Part shown: piece after piece, positions 1 to 5,481 of the stretch
Position numbering within the stretch: the stretch's first letter is position 1
Layout: every line of letters begins with the position of its first letter
Assembly (NCBI GenBank): GCA_013180565.1
Contig: QBUN01000325.1
Span: 1-8,419 of the forward strand
DNA length: 8,419 nucleotides
Direction of reading: 5' to 3'
Source: Candidatus Methanophaga sp. GoMg3.2
GTDB lineage: Archaea > Halobacteriota > Syntropharchaeia > Alkanophagales > Methanospirareceae
Program-made: the position numbers and the translations under genes
The notes under the pieces: generated by a model
The model's input: only the letters and a program-made list of their open reading frames with translations
Databases searched by the model: none
What the model was told of the DNA's origin: nothing

Positions 1-7
1 TTTCGGG

Positions 8-937
8 TTAAAGAAGAAGCTTATGTCTGTTCCAATACTCATTTACGCCCTCCTGTATCTTATTCAGTGCCGCCTCCTGCCTAACAGGTTTAAAGAGATG
101 GGCGAACCGCCCCTGTACTTGTAGATATTCTTCCACTGGCTTAAATCTTTTGGGGACAACAGTATGAGTAACAACACCAAAAACAGCCTCTTTTAGTGCC
201 CAGATGCCAGTATCAACCGCAAGTTTTGCTAGTTTTACCGTGTATGACGTGTCTATTCCCCAGCCAGGAGGGCAAGGAGAAAGAGCAATAAACAGTTTTG
301 GGCCTTTGTACTGTTCTGCCTTTTTAAATTTGTTAATCAAATCAACAGGGTGGGCTGGCGAGATGGTAGCAAGATAGGGCGGCTTGTGGCTATTCCAAAT
401 CGCAAAGAGATCTTTCTTTGCAAGTTCCGATCCTATTGGGCTTATCCTTCCAGGAGGGGTTGTGCCGGTCTTTGATGCATATGGTGTTGCCCCTGACCAC
501 TGGACGCCGGTATTGCCATAAGCCTCATTATCATAACAGATATAATAGAAGTCGAGGTTGCGGTTGATAGCTCCCGAAGTAGAAGAAAGACCCATATCGT
601 AAGCAGACCCATCGCCGGTCAATACAACCACCTTCAAATCCTCGTCCGGGTCGAGCCTACCCTTTTTTATTAATATGTCCAGCGCATCCCGTATCCCTTG
701 CGCACCGGCTGGTGCACATGCCATTGCGGTATAAAGCCAGGAATTCTTAAATGGGGTATAGGGATAGATGGTAAGCAGAGTGAAACAACCTGCGGCATTT
801 ACTATTACTGTCTTTCGCCCCAGTGCCTTCATACAGTGCCTTAAGGCCAAAAGACCACCACAACCCGCACAAGCTGGAGTGCCTGGGAGCATATTCTCTT
901 CAGGTGGGATGTCTTTGATTGATTTTATACGTTCCAT
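8..937 (-). CDS. porB: Pyruvate synthase (pyruvate:ferredoxin oxidoreductase) subunit beta
   Basis: 309 residues, complete. The beta subunit carries thiamine diphosphate (TPP) and one 4Fe-4S cluster and, with the alpha, gamma and delta subunits, interconverts pyruvate + CoA and acetyl-CoA + CO2 with ferredoxin in the cytoplasm. Seen in the protein: CAGC at residues 23-26, a third Cys at 51 and a fourth at 222 (SPCPPGWG), the usual cluster ligand set for this family; the TPP/Mg motif GDG at 108-110 followed by NEAYGNTG at 137-144. Length fits archaeal PorB. The start at 937 gives the normal short leader before the first Cys motif. A GAGGGG (956-961) lies rather far upstream; a TATA-like ATTTAAAAA (973-981) suggests a short 5' leader and independent transcription. 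porA, porD and porG are not adjacent upstream, where a pseudogene and repeat lie instead. A related 2-ketoacid oxidoreductase beta subunit is possible but less likely. Confidence 0.93.
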   Translation of the reverse strand: MERIKSIKDIPPEENMLPGTPACAGCGGLLALRHCMKALGRKTVIVNAAGCFTLLTIYPYTPFKNSWLYTAMACAPAGAQGIRDALDILIKKGRLDPDEDLKVVVLTGDGSAYDMGLSSTSGAINRNLDFYYICYDNEAYGNTGVQWSGATPYASKTGTTPPGRISPIGSELAKKDLFAIWNSHKPPYLATISPAHPVDLINKFKKAEQYKGPKLFIALSPCPPGWGIDTSYTVKLAKLAVDTGIWALKEAVFGVVTHTVVPKRFKPVEEYLQVQGRFAHLFKPVRQEAALNKIQEGVNEYWNRHKLLL

Positions 938-972
938 CTGTTGTATTATGTTTAACCCCTCTTATTTTTCCT

Positions 973-981
973 TTTTAAATA
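973..981 (-). promoter_or_regulatory. TATA-box-like promoter of porB
   Basis: Read on the minus strand this is ATTTAAAAA followed by GG. It sits about 36-44 nt before the porB start, so an initiation site ~25 nt downstream would leave a leader of roughly 10-15 nt. It is the only AT-rich TATA-like element in this gap. Assigned from spacing and sequence alone. Confidence 0.4.
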
Positions 982-1041
982 CTGCTCGAATAAACTATAC
1001 CTAGTTATGCAGATAAGAATAGCAATTAAAAAGGCAAATTC

Positions 1042-1398
1042 TCACCCCTGCAACCACTGCCAGAGCGGCACAAACCGGATGTCACAGCCCTTGAACTCCT
1101 CCTCGCCTTCCCAATCTCAGGTAATCACAAGAAGGTAACGGCAATCCCGTTCACCAGCCGCCCGGACAAGCGACTTCAATTCACGCTCCTTTGTCTTCGG
1201 ATCATCAATATCGTAGCATACCTATATCAGCCGAGCATCAGCGCCTTCCTTTATCACAAAATCAACCTCGCGGTGCTGCTGATCTTTCCAGTAATAGAAC
1301 TCAAGACGCGAACTGGAGCCAGACCTTTGTCTTAAAAGTTCCACGGCAACTGTATTCTCCATCAATTTACCCATGTTTTCTGAAAACGTGAACGTTTC
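1042..1398 (-). pseudogene. Truncated AAA-type ATPase / DUF4143 protein, C-terminal remnant with two stops
   Basis: No intact frame exists, but the minus-strand frame ending in TGA at 1042-1044 reads as the C-terminal DUF4143 domain found behind AAA ATPase domains. It runs from FSENMGKLMENTVAVELLRQ through LEFYYWKDQQHREVDFVIKEG, then VCYDIDDPKTKERELKSLVR, ending near IRFVPLWQWLQG. The nuclease-like EVDFVIKEG motif and the WKD before it are characteristic. Two in-frame stops break it: TAG at 1222-1224, where relatives usually have Gln before VCYD, and TGA at 1117-1119, where they usually have Trp before the acidic stretch. Both fit single transitions (CAG to TAG, TGG to TGA). The ATPase half is absent: the frame is lost around 1398, about 40 bp before copy 1 of the long repeat begins, and no ATPase sequence appears on the other side. 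Family recognition is from memory of these motifs. Confidence 0.8.
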
Positions 1399-1437
1399 CC
1401 TTCATACCGCTCAAGCATTTCATAATTCACAGGTTTA

Positions 1438-2004
1438 CCTCCTTTTATGCAATGAGACACCGCTCGATAAGTCAGCACCCTTTCGAGTTAAGGCAAATTT
1501 TGAACCCATATACAGCTCATTACAAGCTGCCCTTCGCTTTTTATCGATTCCTCTACCCCCTATGCCATCGTTTGCCCTCACGGGATCACTACCCGGATTT
1601 TCGGGGAGCATATTGGGCTTACCAAGTTCTATATCACAGATACTTATGAACGCCTTAGAAGCCATCTGTAAGACGGAAACCGTCTGTCCATTCCCTACAA
1701 CGCCTCTACAGTCGTTATAGTCTGATTTCGTGCCTTTTGGCCTAAGCGTAACAGTCCGTTTTCGCTTATCCTGCGTTACGACTCTTTCGATGGTTCGCAT
1801 TACTCTCGGAATAGCTGGTCTTATCCTGGCAGTTGATCCGAATCGGATTTTCTGATTTTCCACGTTGTTCCGTAGGCATACTGCGTGGGCGTTGCCATCC
1901 ACACATTCTGCGGTAGGATTATCCCGGATGGAAGGGGTAGCCGGTTAGGCAATCTGTGATGCAACTTCTTGTCAACAGACCACAAGATTACACAGATTTC
2001 CACA
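1438..2004 (-). ncRNA. Copy 1 of a ~570-nt duplicated element, probable large structured RNA
   Basis: Aligns without indels to 4169-4700 (constant offset 2731; one single-base indel near 1970). By hand, 98 mismatches in 490 columns (1471-1960), about 80% identity. A 155-codon open frame crosses it on the minus strand, but mismatches are spread evenly over codon positions (19/27/22), so it is not evolving as a protein. Paired changes support helices: 1512-1517/1525-1530; 1696-1702/1713-1719; 1732-1734/1739-1741; 1870-1874/1909-1913 enclosing 1882-1886/1901-1905; 1454-1456/1463-1465. Nine pairs changed on both sides with pairing kept. Most G-U wobbles exist only in the minus-strand transcript. 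Invariant blocks include 1805-1838 (34 nt) and 1752-1770. A GGAGG (1438-1442) marks the 3' edge. RNA nature is inferred from covariation; class unknown, group II intron 5' part or a novel ncRNA being candidates. Confidence 0.7.
1979..2004 (+). repeat. Short dispersed repeat, unit a (forward)
   Basis: Sequence ACCACAAGATTACACAGATT plus TCCACA. The same unit recurs at 4711-4736 and 8379-8406, and in inverted form at 2021-2036 and 4831-4855. Here it forms the outer edge (5' side on the minus strand) of the long repeat, copy 1. Confidence 0.85.
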
Positions 2005-2036
2005 AGATTTCTATGTTACTCTTGTGTAATCGTGGT
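1979..2036. repeat. Inverted repeat made by two opposed copies of the short repeat
   Basis: ACCAC (1979-1983) and ATTACACA (1987-1994) are exactly complementary to TGTGTAAT (2023-2030) and GTGGT (2032-2036), with a 3-nt versus 1-nt bulge between the two blocks and a loop of 28 nt. It can fold as a 13-bp hairpin on either strand and lies between the 3' end of the downstream PPK2 gene and the long repeat. It lacks a following T-run on the minus strand, so it is not an obvious terminator. Confidence 0.7.
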
Positions 2037-2042
2037 TTTATA
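2036..2042 (-). promoter_or_regulatory. TATA box, candidate promoter for RNA element copy 1
   Basis: On the minus strand this reads TATAAAA within CCTATAAAACC, a strong archaeal TATA match. Initiation ~25 nt downstream would fall near 2012-2015, at the 5' edge of the long repeat, which is read in the same direction. It lies in the gap after the PPK2 stop codon (2078-2080), so it could drive the element independently of the PPK2 operon. No equally good box is seen at the equivalent place before copy 2. Confidence 0.4.
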
Positions 2043-2077
2043 GGCGGATATCCACACAATATTAACAAGAACGCGCC

Positions 2078-2977
2078 TCATCCCGGCAGTTCAATCGGTT
2101 TCAACAGATTATCTTCCATGTGTTTGAGTTCATCAATGCCAGAAATCACGATCTCCGGATCTGGCTTGAGTTTACTTTCAGGGACCTTACCTTCGTAATC
2201 CAGGTTATATAAAATATATTTAATACAGTTGAGTCTCGCTTTTTTCTTGTCATTGGATCGAATAATTATCCACGGGGCAATGGTTCGGTTTGTTTCACTA
2301 AGCATCTGGAACTTTTTTATTGTATACTGATCCCACATTTCCTGTGCCTTCTTATCAACACGGGAGACCTTGTATTGCTTCAGCGGATTGGTCTTTCTTG
2401 CATCAAATCGTCTTGTCTGTTCATCTTTAGAGACTGAAAAATAAAACTTGAATAAAAAAATTCCACCTTTTACAAGCAATTGTTCGAAGAGAGGAACATC
2501 CTTTAAGAAGCGTTTATTCTGCTCATCGGTGCAGAATCCCATCACAGGTTCAACCATTGCCCGGTTGTACCAGCTGCGGTCAAACAATACTATCTCTCCT
2601 GCTGATGGGAGATGCTGGACATATCGTTGGAAATACCATTGGTTTTGTTCCCTGTCGCTGGGCTTTTCGAGTGCCACAACCCGCACACCCCGTGGATGTA
2701 TATGTTCGGTAAATCTCTTTATTGTGCCCCCTTTCCCGGCAGCATCCCGTCCTTCAAACAATACCAAGATGCGCAGTCCGCAAGTCTTGACATGGTTTTG
2801 CAACTTTATAAGTTCGATCTGCAGATTGCGCAGTTCCTCTTCATATTCAAGGGTACTTTTTTTTACCCATACGCTAACACGGTTCTTCTCCTGCACCTTG
2901 TCCCTATTCCTGATGGCGGTATATTCAGCCAATTTCACTTTTTTCCCGGATTCTGCATCGTCGTTTTTTGTTGCCAT
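2078..2977 (-). CDS. ppk2: Polyphosphate kinase 2 family protein (second gene of the pair)
   Basis: 299 residues. PPK2 enzymes transfer phosphate between inorganic polyphosphate and nucleoside mono- or diphosphates, in the cytoplasm. Seen: Walker A GRDAAGKGG at residues 76-84; KPSDREQNQWYFQRY at about 105-119; Walker B region EIVLFDRSWYNRA at 128-140 followed by MVEPVMGFC; the Arg-rich lid RRFDARKTNPLKQYK at 189-203. The length fits single-domain PPK2. Residues 1-40 are highly charged and variable. The start at 2977 has a GGGGG stretch about 11-15 nt upstream. It lies 31 nt downstream of another PPK2 gene on the same strand, so the two are almost certainly co-transcribed. The catalytic motifs are intact. 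Whether it prefers AMP, ADP, GDP or more than one cannot be read from the sequence with confidence. Confidence 0.93.
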   Translation of the reverse strand: MATKNDDAESGKKVKLAEYTAIRNRDKVQEKNRVSVWVKKSTLEYEEELRNLQIELIKLQNHVKTCGLRILVLFEGRDAAGKGGTIKRFTEHIHPRGVRVVALEKPSDREQNQWYFQRYVQHLPSAGEIVLFDRSWYNRAMVEPVMGFCTDEQNKRFLKDVPLFEQLLVKGGIFLFKFYFSVSKDEQTRRFDARKTNPLKQYKVSRVDKKAQEMWDQYTIKKFQMLSETNRTIAPWIIIRSNDKKKARLNCIKYILYNLDYEGKVPESKLKPDPEIVISGIDELKHMEDNLLKPIELPG

Positions 2978-3008
2978 CTTTTATTCCCCCGAGTATGTAA
3001 CCATACAA

Positions 3009-3971
3009 TCAAAACTCGTACGTACCATATTTTCTCCAGTTCTTCTTCATTATCTTCGCTTCCTTATCTCCAGGGATCGCGATCTCCGGATCCAGGTTAA
3101 AATCCAACTTCCGACTCCTGCCTATATATCTAACTGTACTGAGGATTATTTTAAACGTTTCTAGTCGAGCTAGATGTTTATCATCCGACCGGATGATGTA
3201 CCATGGCAACGTTTCAGTATGTGTCTTTTGTAACAATCTGAATTTTTTCTCAGTAAATTCAGCCCATAATTCCTGTGCCTGTAAGTCCACTTCACTGAGT
3301 TTCCACTGTCTTAACGGATCATTTTTCCGCCTTTCAAATCGCCTTGCCTGTTCCTCCTTAGAAACCGAAAAATACAATTTAAGAAGCGCTGTCTTTTCAT
3401 CAGCGGTGAAATTTTCTTCGTAACTGATCACGTCATCCATAAATTGTTGATATTGACGCCAGGTACAAAACCCCATCACAGGTTCAACCATTGCCCGATT
3501 ATACCAGCTTCTGTCGAACAGTACGATCTCCCCCGCATGAGGAAACTGTTCGATATAGCGCTTCATGTGGAGTTCAGTTGCCTGATCTTCATTTGGTTTG
3601 CCAAGGGCGACCACGCGGTACCTTTTTTCGTTCATATACCGGGTAACCCGCCGGATAGTGCCTCCTTTCCCGGATGCGTCCCTGCCATCGAAAAGAATAA
3701 TTAGCTTTTTCCCGGTTTTTTCTACATGACGTTGTAATTTAATAAGCTCTGCCTGATACGGTTTCAATTCCTCTGCTTCATAATATTTCAGCAGTGCTGA
3801 CTTTATTATTTTGTTTTTCTCTTTCTTTCTGAGGTTCCGCAGTATATTTTGAATTTGGGCACTTCGATCTTGTTCTGCAGCAATGGTTGGTTCCACTCTT
3901 GGCTCGGCCTTCTTCACTACATCTCTGATCCTGGCACGTGGCCCCTTTGGCTTTATTTCAACCTCTGTCAT
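3009..3971 (-). CDS. ppk2: Polyphosphate kinase 2 family protein (first gene of the pair)
   Basis: 320 residues, a diverged paralogue of the next gene downstream. Seen: a charged N-terminal extension (about residues 1-65, rich in Lys/Arg/Glu) longer than in its partner; Walker A GRDASGKGG at 96-104; Walker B region EIVLFDRSWYNRA at 148-160 followed by MVEPVMGFCT, identical to the partner; lid RRFERRKNDPLRQWK at 210-224. All catalytic elements expected for polyphosphate:nucleotide phosphotransfer are present. It is the promoter-proximal gene of a two-gene operon; a TATA box lies about 40 nt before the start. No strong ribosome binding site is seen (AGAG about 12 nt upstream), which suits a short leader. 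Two non-identical PPK2s side by side suggest different nucleotide preference or a hetero-oligomer; both are inferences. Confidence 0.93.
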   Translation of the reverse strand: MTEVEIKPKGPRARIRDVVKKAEPRVEPTIAAEQDRSAQIQNILRNLRKKEKNKIIKSALLKYYEAEELKPYQAELIKLQRHVEKTGKKLIILFDGRDASGKGGTIRRVTRYMNEKRYRVVALGKPNEDQATELHMKRYIEQFPHAGEIVLFDRSWYNRAMVEPVMGFCTWRQYQQFMDDVISYEENFTADEKTALLKLYFSVSKEEQARRFERRKNDPLRQWKLSEVDLQAQELWAEFTEKKFRLLQKTHTETLPWYIIRSDDKHLARLETFKIILSTVRYIGRSRKLDFNLDPEIAIPGDKEAKIMKKNWRKYGTYEF

Positions 3972-4010
3972 AATAGCTCTACTCTAATTAGATTTACTAA
4001 GTTTTTTACT

Positions 4011-4019
4011 ATTTATATC
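4011..4019 (-). promoter_or_regulatory. TATA box of the PPK2 operon
   Basis: On the minus strand this reads GATATAAAT, a good archaeal TATA match, 40-48 nt before the PPK2 start at 3971. Initiation ~25 nt downstream would give a leader of about 15-20 nt. It sits between RNA element copy 2 and the operon, so the operon need not depend on transcription through the element. Confidence 0.55.
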
Positions 4020-4168
4020 CCATGTTCTTCGGATTCGCACCTATCTTCTTGGTACCCCTATAAATAACTTCTTACACGTGCTACTCCTCCCGTTTTTCAT
4101 CTAAATTTTGGCTGAATGTCTGTAAGTCTCTCGACTTTTATCGGCGTAATTGAACTACTTACATTCTG

Positions 4169-4736
4169 CCTCCGAACATACAATGAAACACCCTTCAGTA
4201 AGTCAGCACCCTTTCGAGTTAGGGCAAATTTTGAACCTTTATACGCCTCATTACAAGACGTTATTCGCTTTTTACCAGTTCCTCTACCCACTATGCCATC
4301 GTTTGCCCTTACTGTGTCCCTACCCGGATTTTCCGGGAGCATATAGGGCTTACCAAGTTCTGCACCGCAGATAACTATGAACGCCTTAGAACCCATTTTT
4401 AAGCCGGGAATCATCCGTCCACCCCCCATAACGTCGTGCCAGCCGTTATGGTCGGATTCCATACCTTTTGGTTTAAGCGTATCAGTCCGTTTTCGCTTAT
4501 CGTAATTTACGACTCTTACAATGGTTCGCATTACACTCGGAATAGCTGGTCTTATCCTGGCAGTTGATCTGAGCTGGGTTCTCGGATTTCCCACGTTGTT
4601 CTGCGAGCTTACCACGCAAGCGTTACCCCCGGCGTGTTCCGCAGTAGGATTACCCCGAATGGATGGGATCGCCGCAAAGGCAATCCGCGATGCAACTTCC
4701 ATGTCAACAGACCACGAGATTACACAGATTTCCACA
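4169..4736 (-). ncRNA. Copy 2 of the duplicated element, probable large structured RNA
   Basis: Same orientation as copy 1, about 80% identical and co-linear. Helices are kept with changed sequence: 4243-4248/4256-4261; 4427-4433/4444-4450, here a perfect CATAACG/CGTTATG stem extended by one more C-G; 4463-4465/4470-4472; 4601-4605/4640-4644 enclosing 4613-4617/4632-4636, both perfect here; 4185-4187/4194-4196. The loop UGUAAUG of the first helix is invariant while its stem varies. The GGAGG at 4169-4173 aligns exactly with that of copy 1 and marks the edge of homology. A 232-codon open frame on the minus strand overlaps the copy but extends beyond it at both ends and shows no protein-like substitution pattern. 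Homology ends about 200 bp before the PPK2 operon start; the operon promoter lies in that gap. Confidence 0.7.
4711..4736 (+). repeat. Short dispersed repeat, unit b (forward)
   Basis: ACCACGAGATTACACAGATT plus TCCACA, differing from unit a at one base (A to G at 4716). It forms the 5' (minus-strand) edge of RNA element copy 2, exactly as unit a does for copy 1. Confidence 0.85.
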
Positions 4737-4738
4737 AA

Positions 4739-4758
4739 CCTTTTCTTAAAAAGAAAAG
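4739..4758. repeat. A/T-rich hairpin beside element copy 2
   Basis: CTTTTCTT (4740-4747) and AAGAAAAG (4751-4758) form a perfect 8-bp stem with a 3-nt loop, directly outside the short repeat. It could be a secondary transcription stop for grpE or a processing/boundary structure of the element. No other evidence bears on its role. Confidence 0.5.
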
Positions 4759-4798
4759 CTTTACCAAAAGAACATTTGTGTTTTTCTTTTAGCACAGG

Positions 4799-4826
4799 TT
4801 TTCTTTTTGTAAAAAAGAAAAAGTGT
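4799..4826 (-). terminator. T-rich hairpin terminator downstream of grpE
   Basis: TTTTCTTTTT (4799-4808) pairs with AAAAAGAAAA (4812-4821) around a 3-nt loop. In the direction of grpE transcription the first arm is T-rich (CTTTTTCTTTTTTAC), beginning about 8 nt after the stop codon. Oligo-T tracts are the usual archaeal termination signal. This would separate grpE transcription from the RNA element and the PPK2 operon. Confidence 0.6.
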
Positions 4827-4830
4827 TGTG

Positions 4831-4855
4831 TTAATCTTGTGAAATCTCATGGTTT
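4831..4855 (-). repeat. Short dispersed repeat, inverted unit overlapping the grpE 3' end
   Basis: Minus strand ACCATGAGATTTCACAAGAT then TAA. It aligns to the forward unit ACCACGAGATT-CACA with a few changes and is opposed to unit b at 4711-4736. It supplies the last seven codons and the stop of grpE. Confidence 0.6.
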
Positions 4856-5436
4856 TTTAGTTTCGATACTTTCACCTTCGATGTTCTTATCACTTTCGAG
4901 CCCAGCATATAACCTTTCTCAAACTCTTCAAGAATTGTATCCTCCGGATGATCATCATCAATGACCGTCATTATCACTTCATGTTTATATGGGTCGAACT
5001 TCTCACCTACTGCCGCTATTGGTTTCAAACCTTCTTTAGCAAGCACTGCGATTAAATCTTTGTAGATCAATGCAATTCCTTCTTCAAAGGATGTGTTATT
5101 GCTCGCAGATGCAATAGCATACTCAAGAGTATCAATAATCGGTAATAAATTCTTTATTAACCTCTCTGTTGCGCACATTTCGTACAGTTCTCGCTCGCGT
5201 GCAACCATCTTTTTATAGTTCTCAAAATCCGCCTGGAGGTATTTTAGCCGCGATAAATATTCATCTGCTAACTTAGTCTTCTCGTCCAATTCGTTCTTCA
5301 ATGATTCTACTTCTGTGCTTGTAACCTCTGCTTCAGCCTCTTCAACCTCTTTTGCTTCTTCCATTTCCTTCTTCTGCTCTTTTGTCAAACTCGTTTCATC
5401 CCTTTTTAGTTTATCGTCGCATATATGGTATAACAT
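4831..5436 (-). CDS. grpE: GrpE, nucleotide exchange factor of the DnaK chaperone
   Basis: 201 residues. GrpE dimers release ADP from DnaK (Hsp70) and so drive the substrate cycle. Seen: acidic, disordered N-terminus to about residue 43; long coiled-coil helix about 44-95 containing YLQADFENYKK (66-76); LLPIIDTLEYAI at 97-108; FEEGIALIYKDL at 117-128; beta-domain signature GEKFDPYKHEV at 144-154; GYMLGSKVIRTSKVKVSK at 175-192. Length and order are normal. The start at 5436 has a TATA-like TTTAAATA only 19-26 nt upstream, implying a leaderless message; alternatively translation begins at Met25, which has GAAGGA just before it, so the first 24 residues are uncertain. The tail NHEISQD (195-201) is encoded by a short dispersed repeat and is not family sequence. 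dnaK and dnaJ are not adjacent. Confidence 0.93.
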   Translation of the reverse strand: MLYHICDDKLKRDETSLTKEQKKEMEEAKEVEEAEAEVTSTEVESLKNELDEKTKLADEYLSRLKYLQADFENYKKMVARERELYEMCATERLIKNLLPIIDTLEYAIASASNNTSFEEGIALIYKDLIAVLAKEGLKPIAAVGEKFDPYKHEVIMTVIDDDHPEDTILEEFEKGYMLGSKVIRTSKVKVSKLKNHEISQD

Positions 5437-5454
5437 TTTAGTATTAGATTCTGG

Positions 5455-5462
5455 TTTAAATA
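5455..5462 (-). promoter_or_regulatory. TATA-like box upstream of grpE
   Basis: On the minus strand TATTTAAA. It lies 19-26 nt before the annotated ATG, the spacing expected for a leaderless archaeal transcript. If Met25 is the true start the leader would be about 70 nt. Confidence 0.4.
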
Positions 5463-5481
5463 CCTTTCAGAGCAGGAAAAC

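Noticed and set aside
1222..1224. In-frame TAG in the DUF4143 remnant read as pyrrolysine
   Set aside because: The position is normally Gln, a second stop (TGA) follows, and the gene lacks its N-terminal half, so simple decay is the better explanation.
1591..1616. Hairpin CCCGG-AAAAU-CCGGG as a possible group II intron domain V
   Set aside because: The stem is too short, the loop is not GNRA in a domain V context, there is no catalytic triad or 2-nt bulge, and one pair is disrupted in copy 1.
1435..1902. 155-codon open frame on the minus strand across RNA element copy 1
   Set aside because: It has a homologous frame in copy 2, but substitutions are as frequent at codon position 2 as at position 3 and many are radical. 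The changes are explained by base pairing. No protein family is recognisable.
1438..2004. Long repeat as an insertion sequence with transposase, or as an IS605/TnpB guide-RNA remnant
   Set aside because: No transposase or TnpB motif on either strand, no terminal inverted repeats of the element itself, and it is much longer than known TnpB-associated RNAs.
2448..3164. Long plus-strand frames opposite the PPK2 genes (also 2612-3100)
   Set aside because: They are antisense shadows of two genes with clear catalytic motifs on the minus strand.
4097..4795. 232-codon open frame on the minus strand across RNA element copy 2
   Set aside because: Same reasons as for copy 1; it also runs through the short repeat, a hairpin and non-homologous flank, as expected for a chance frame.
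4521..4964. 147-codon open frame on the plus strand
   Set aside because: It crosses the RNA element, the terminator and the antisense of grpE; composition and context show a chance frame.
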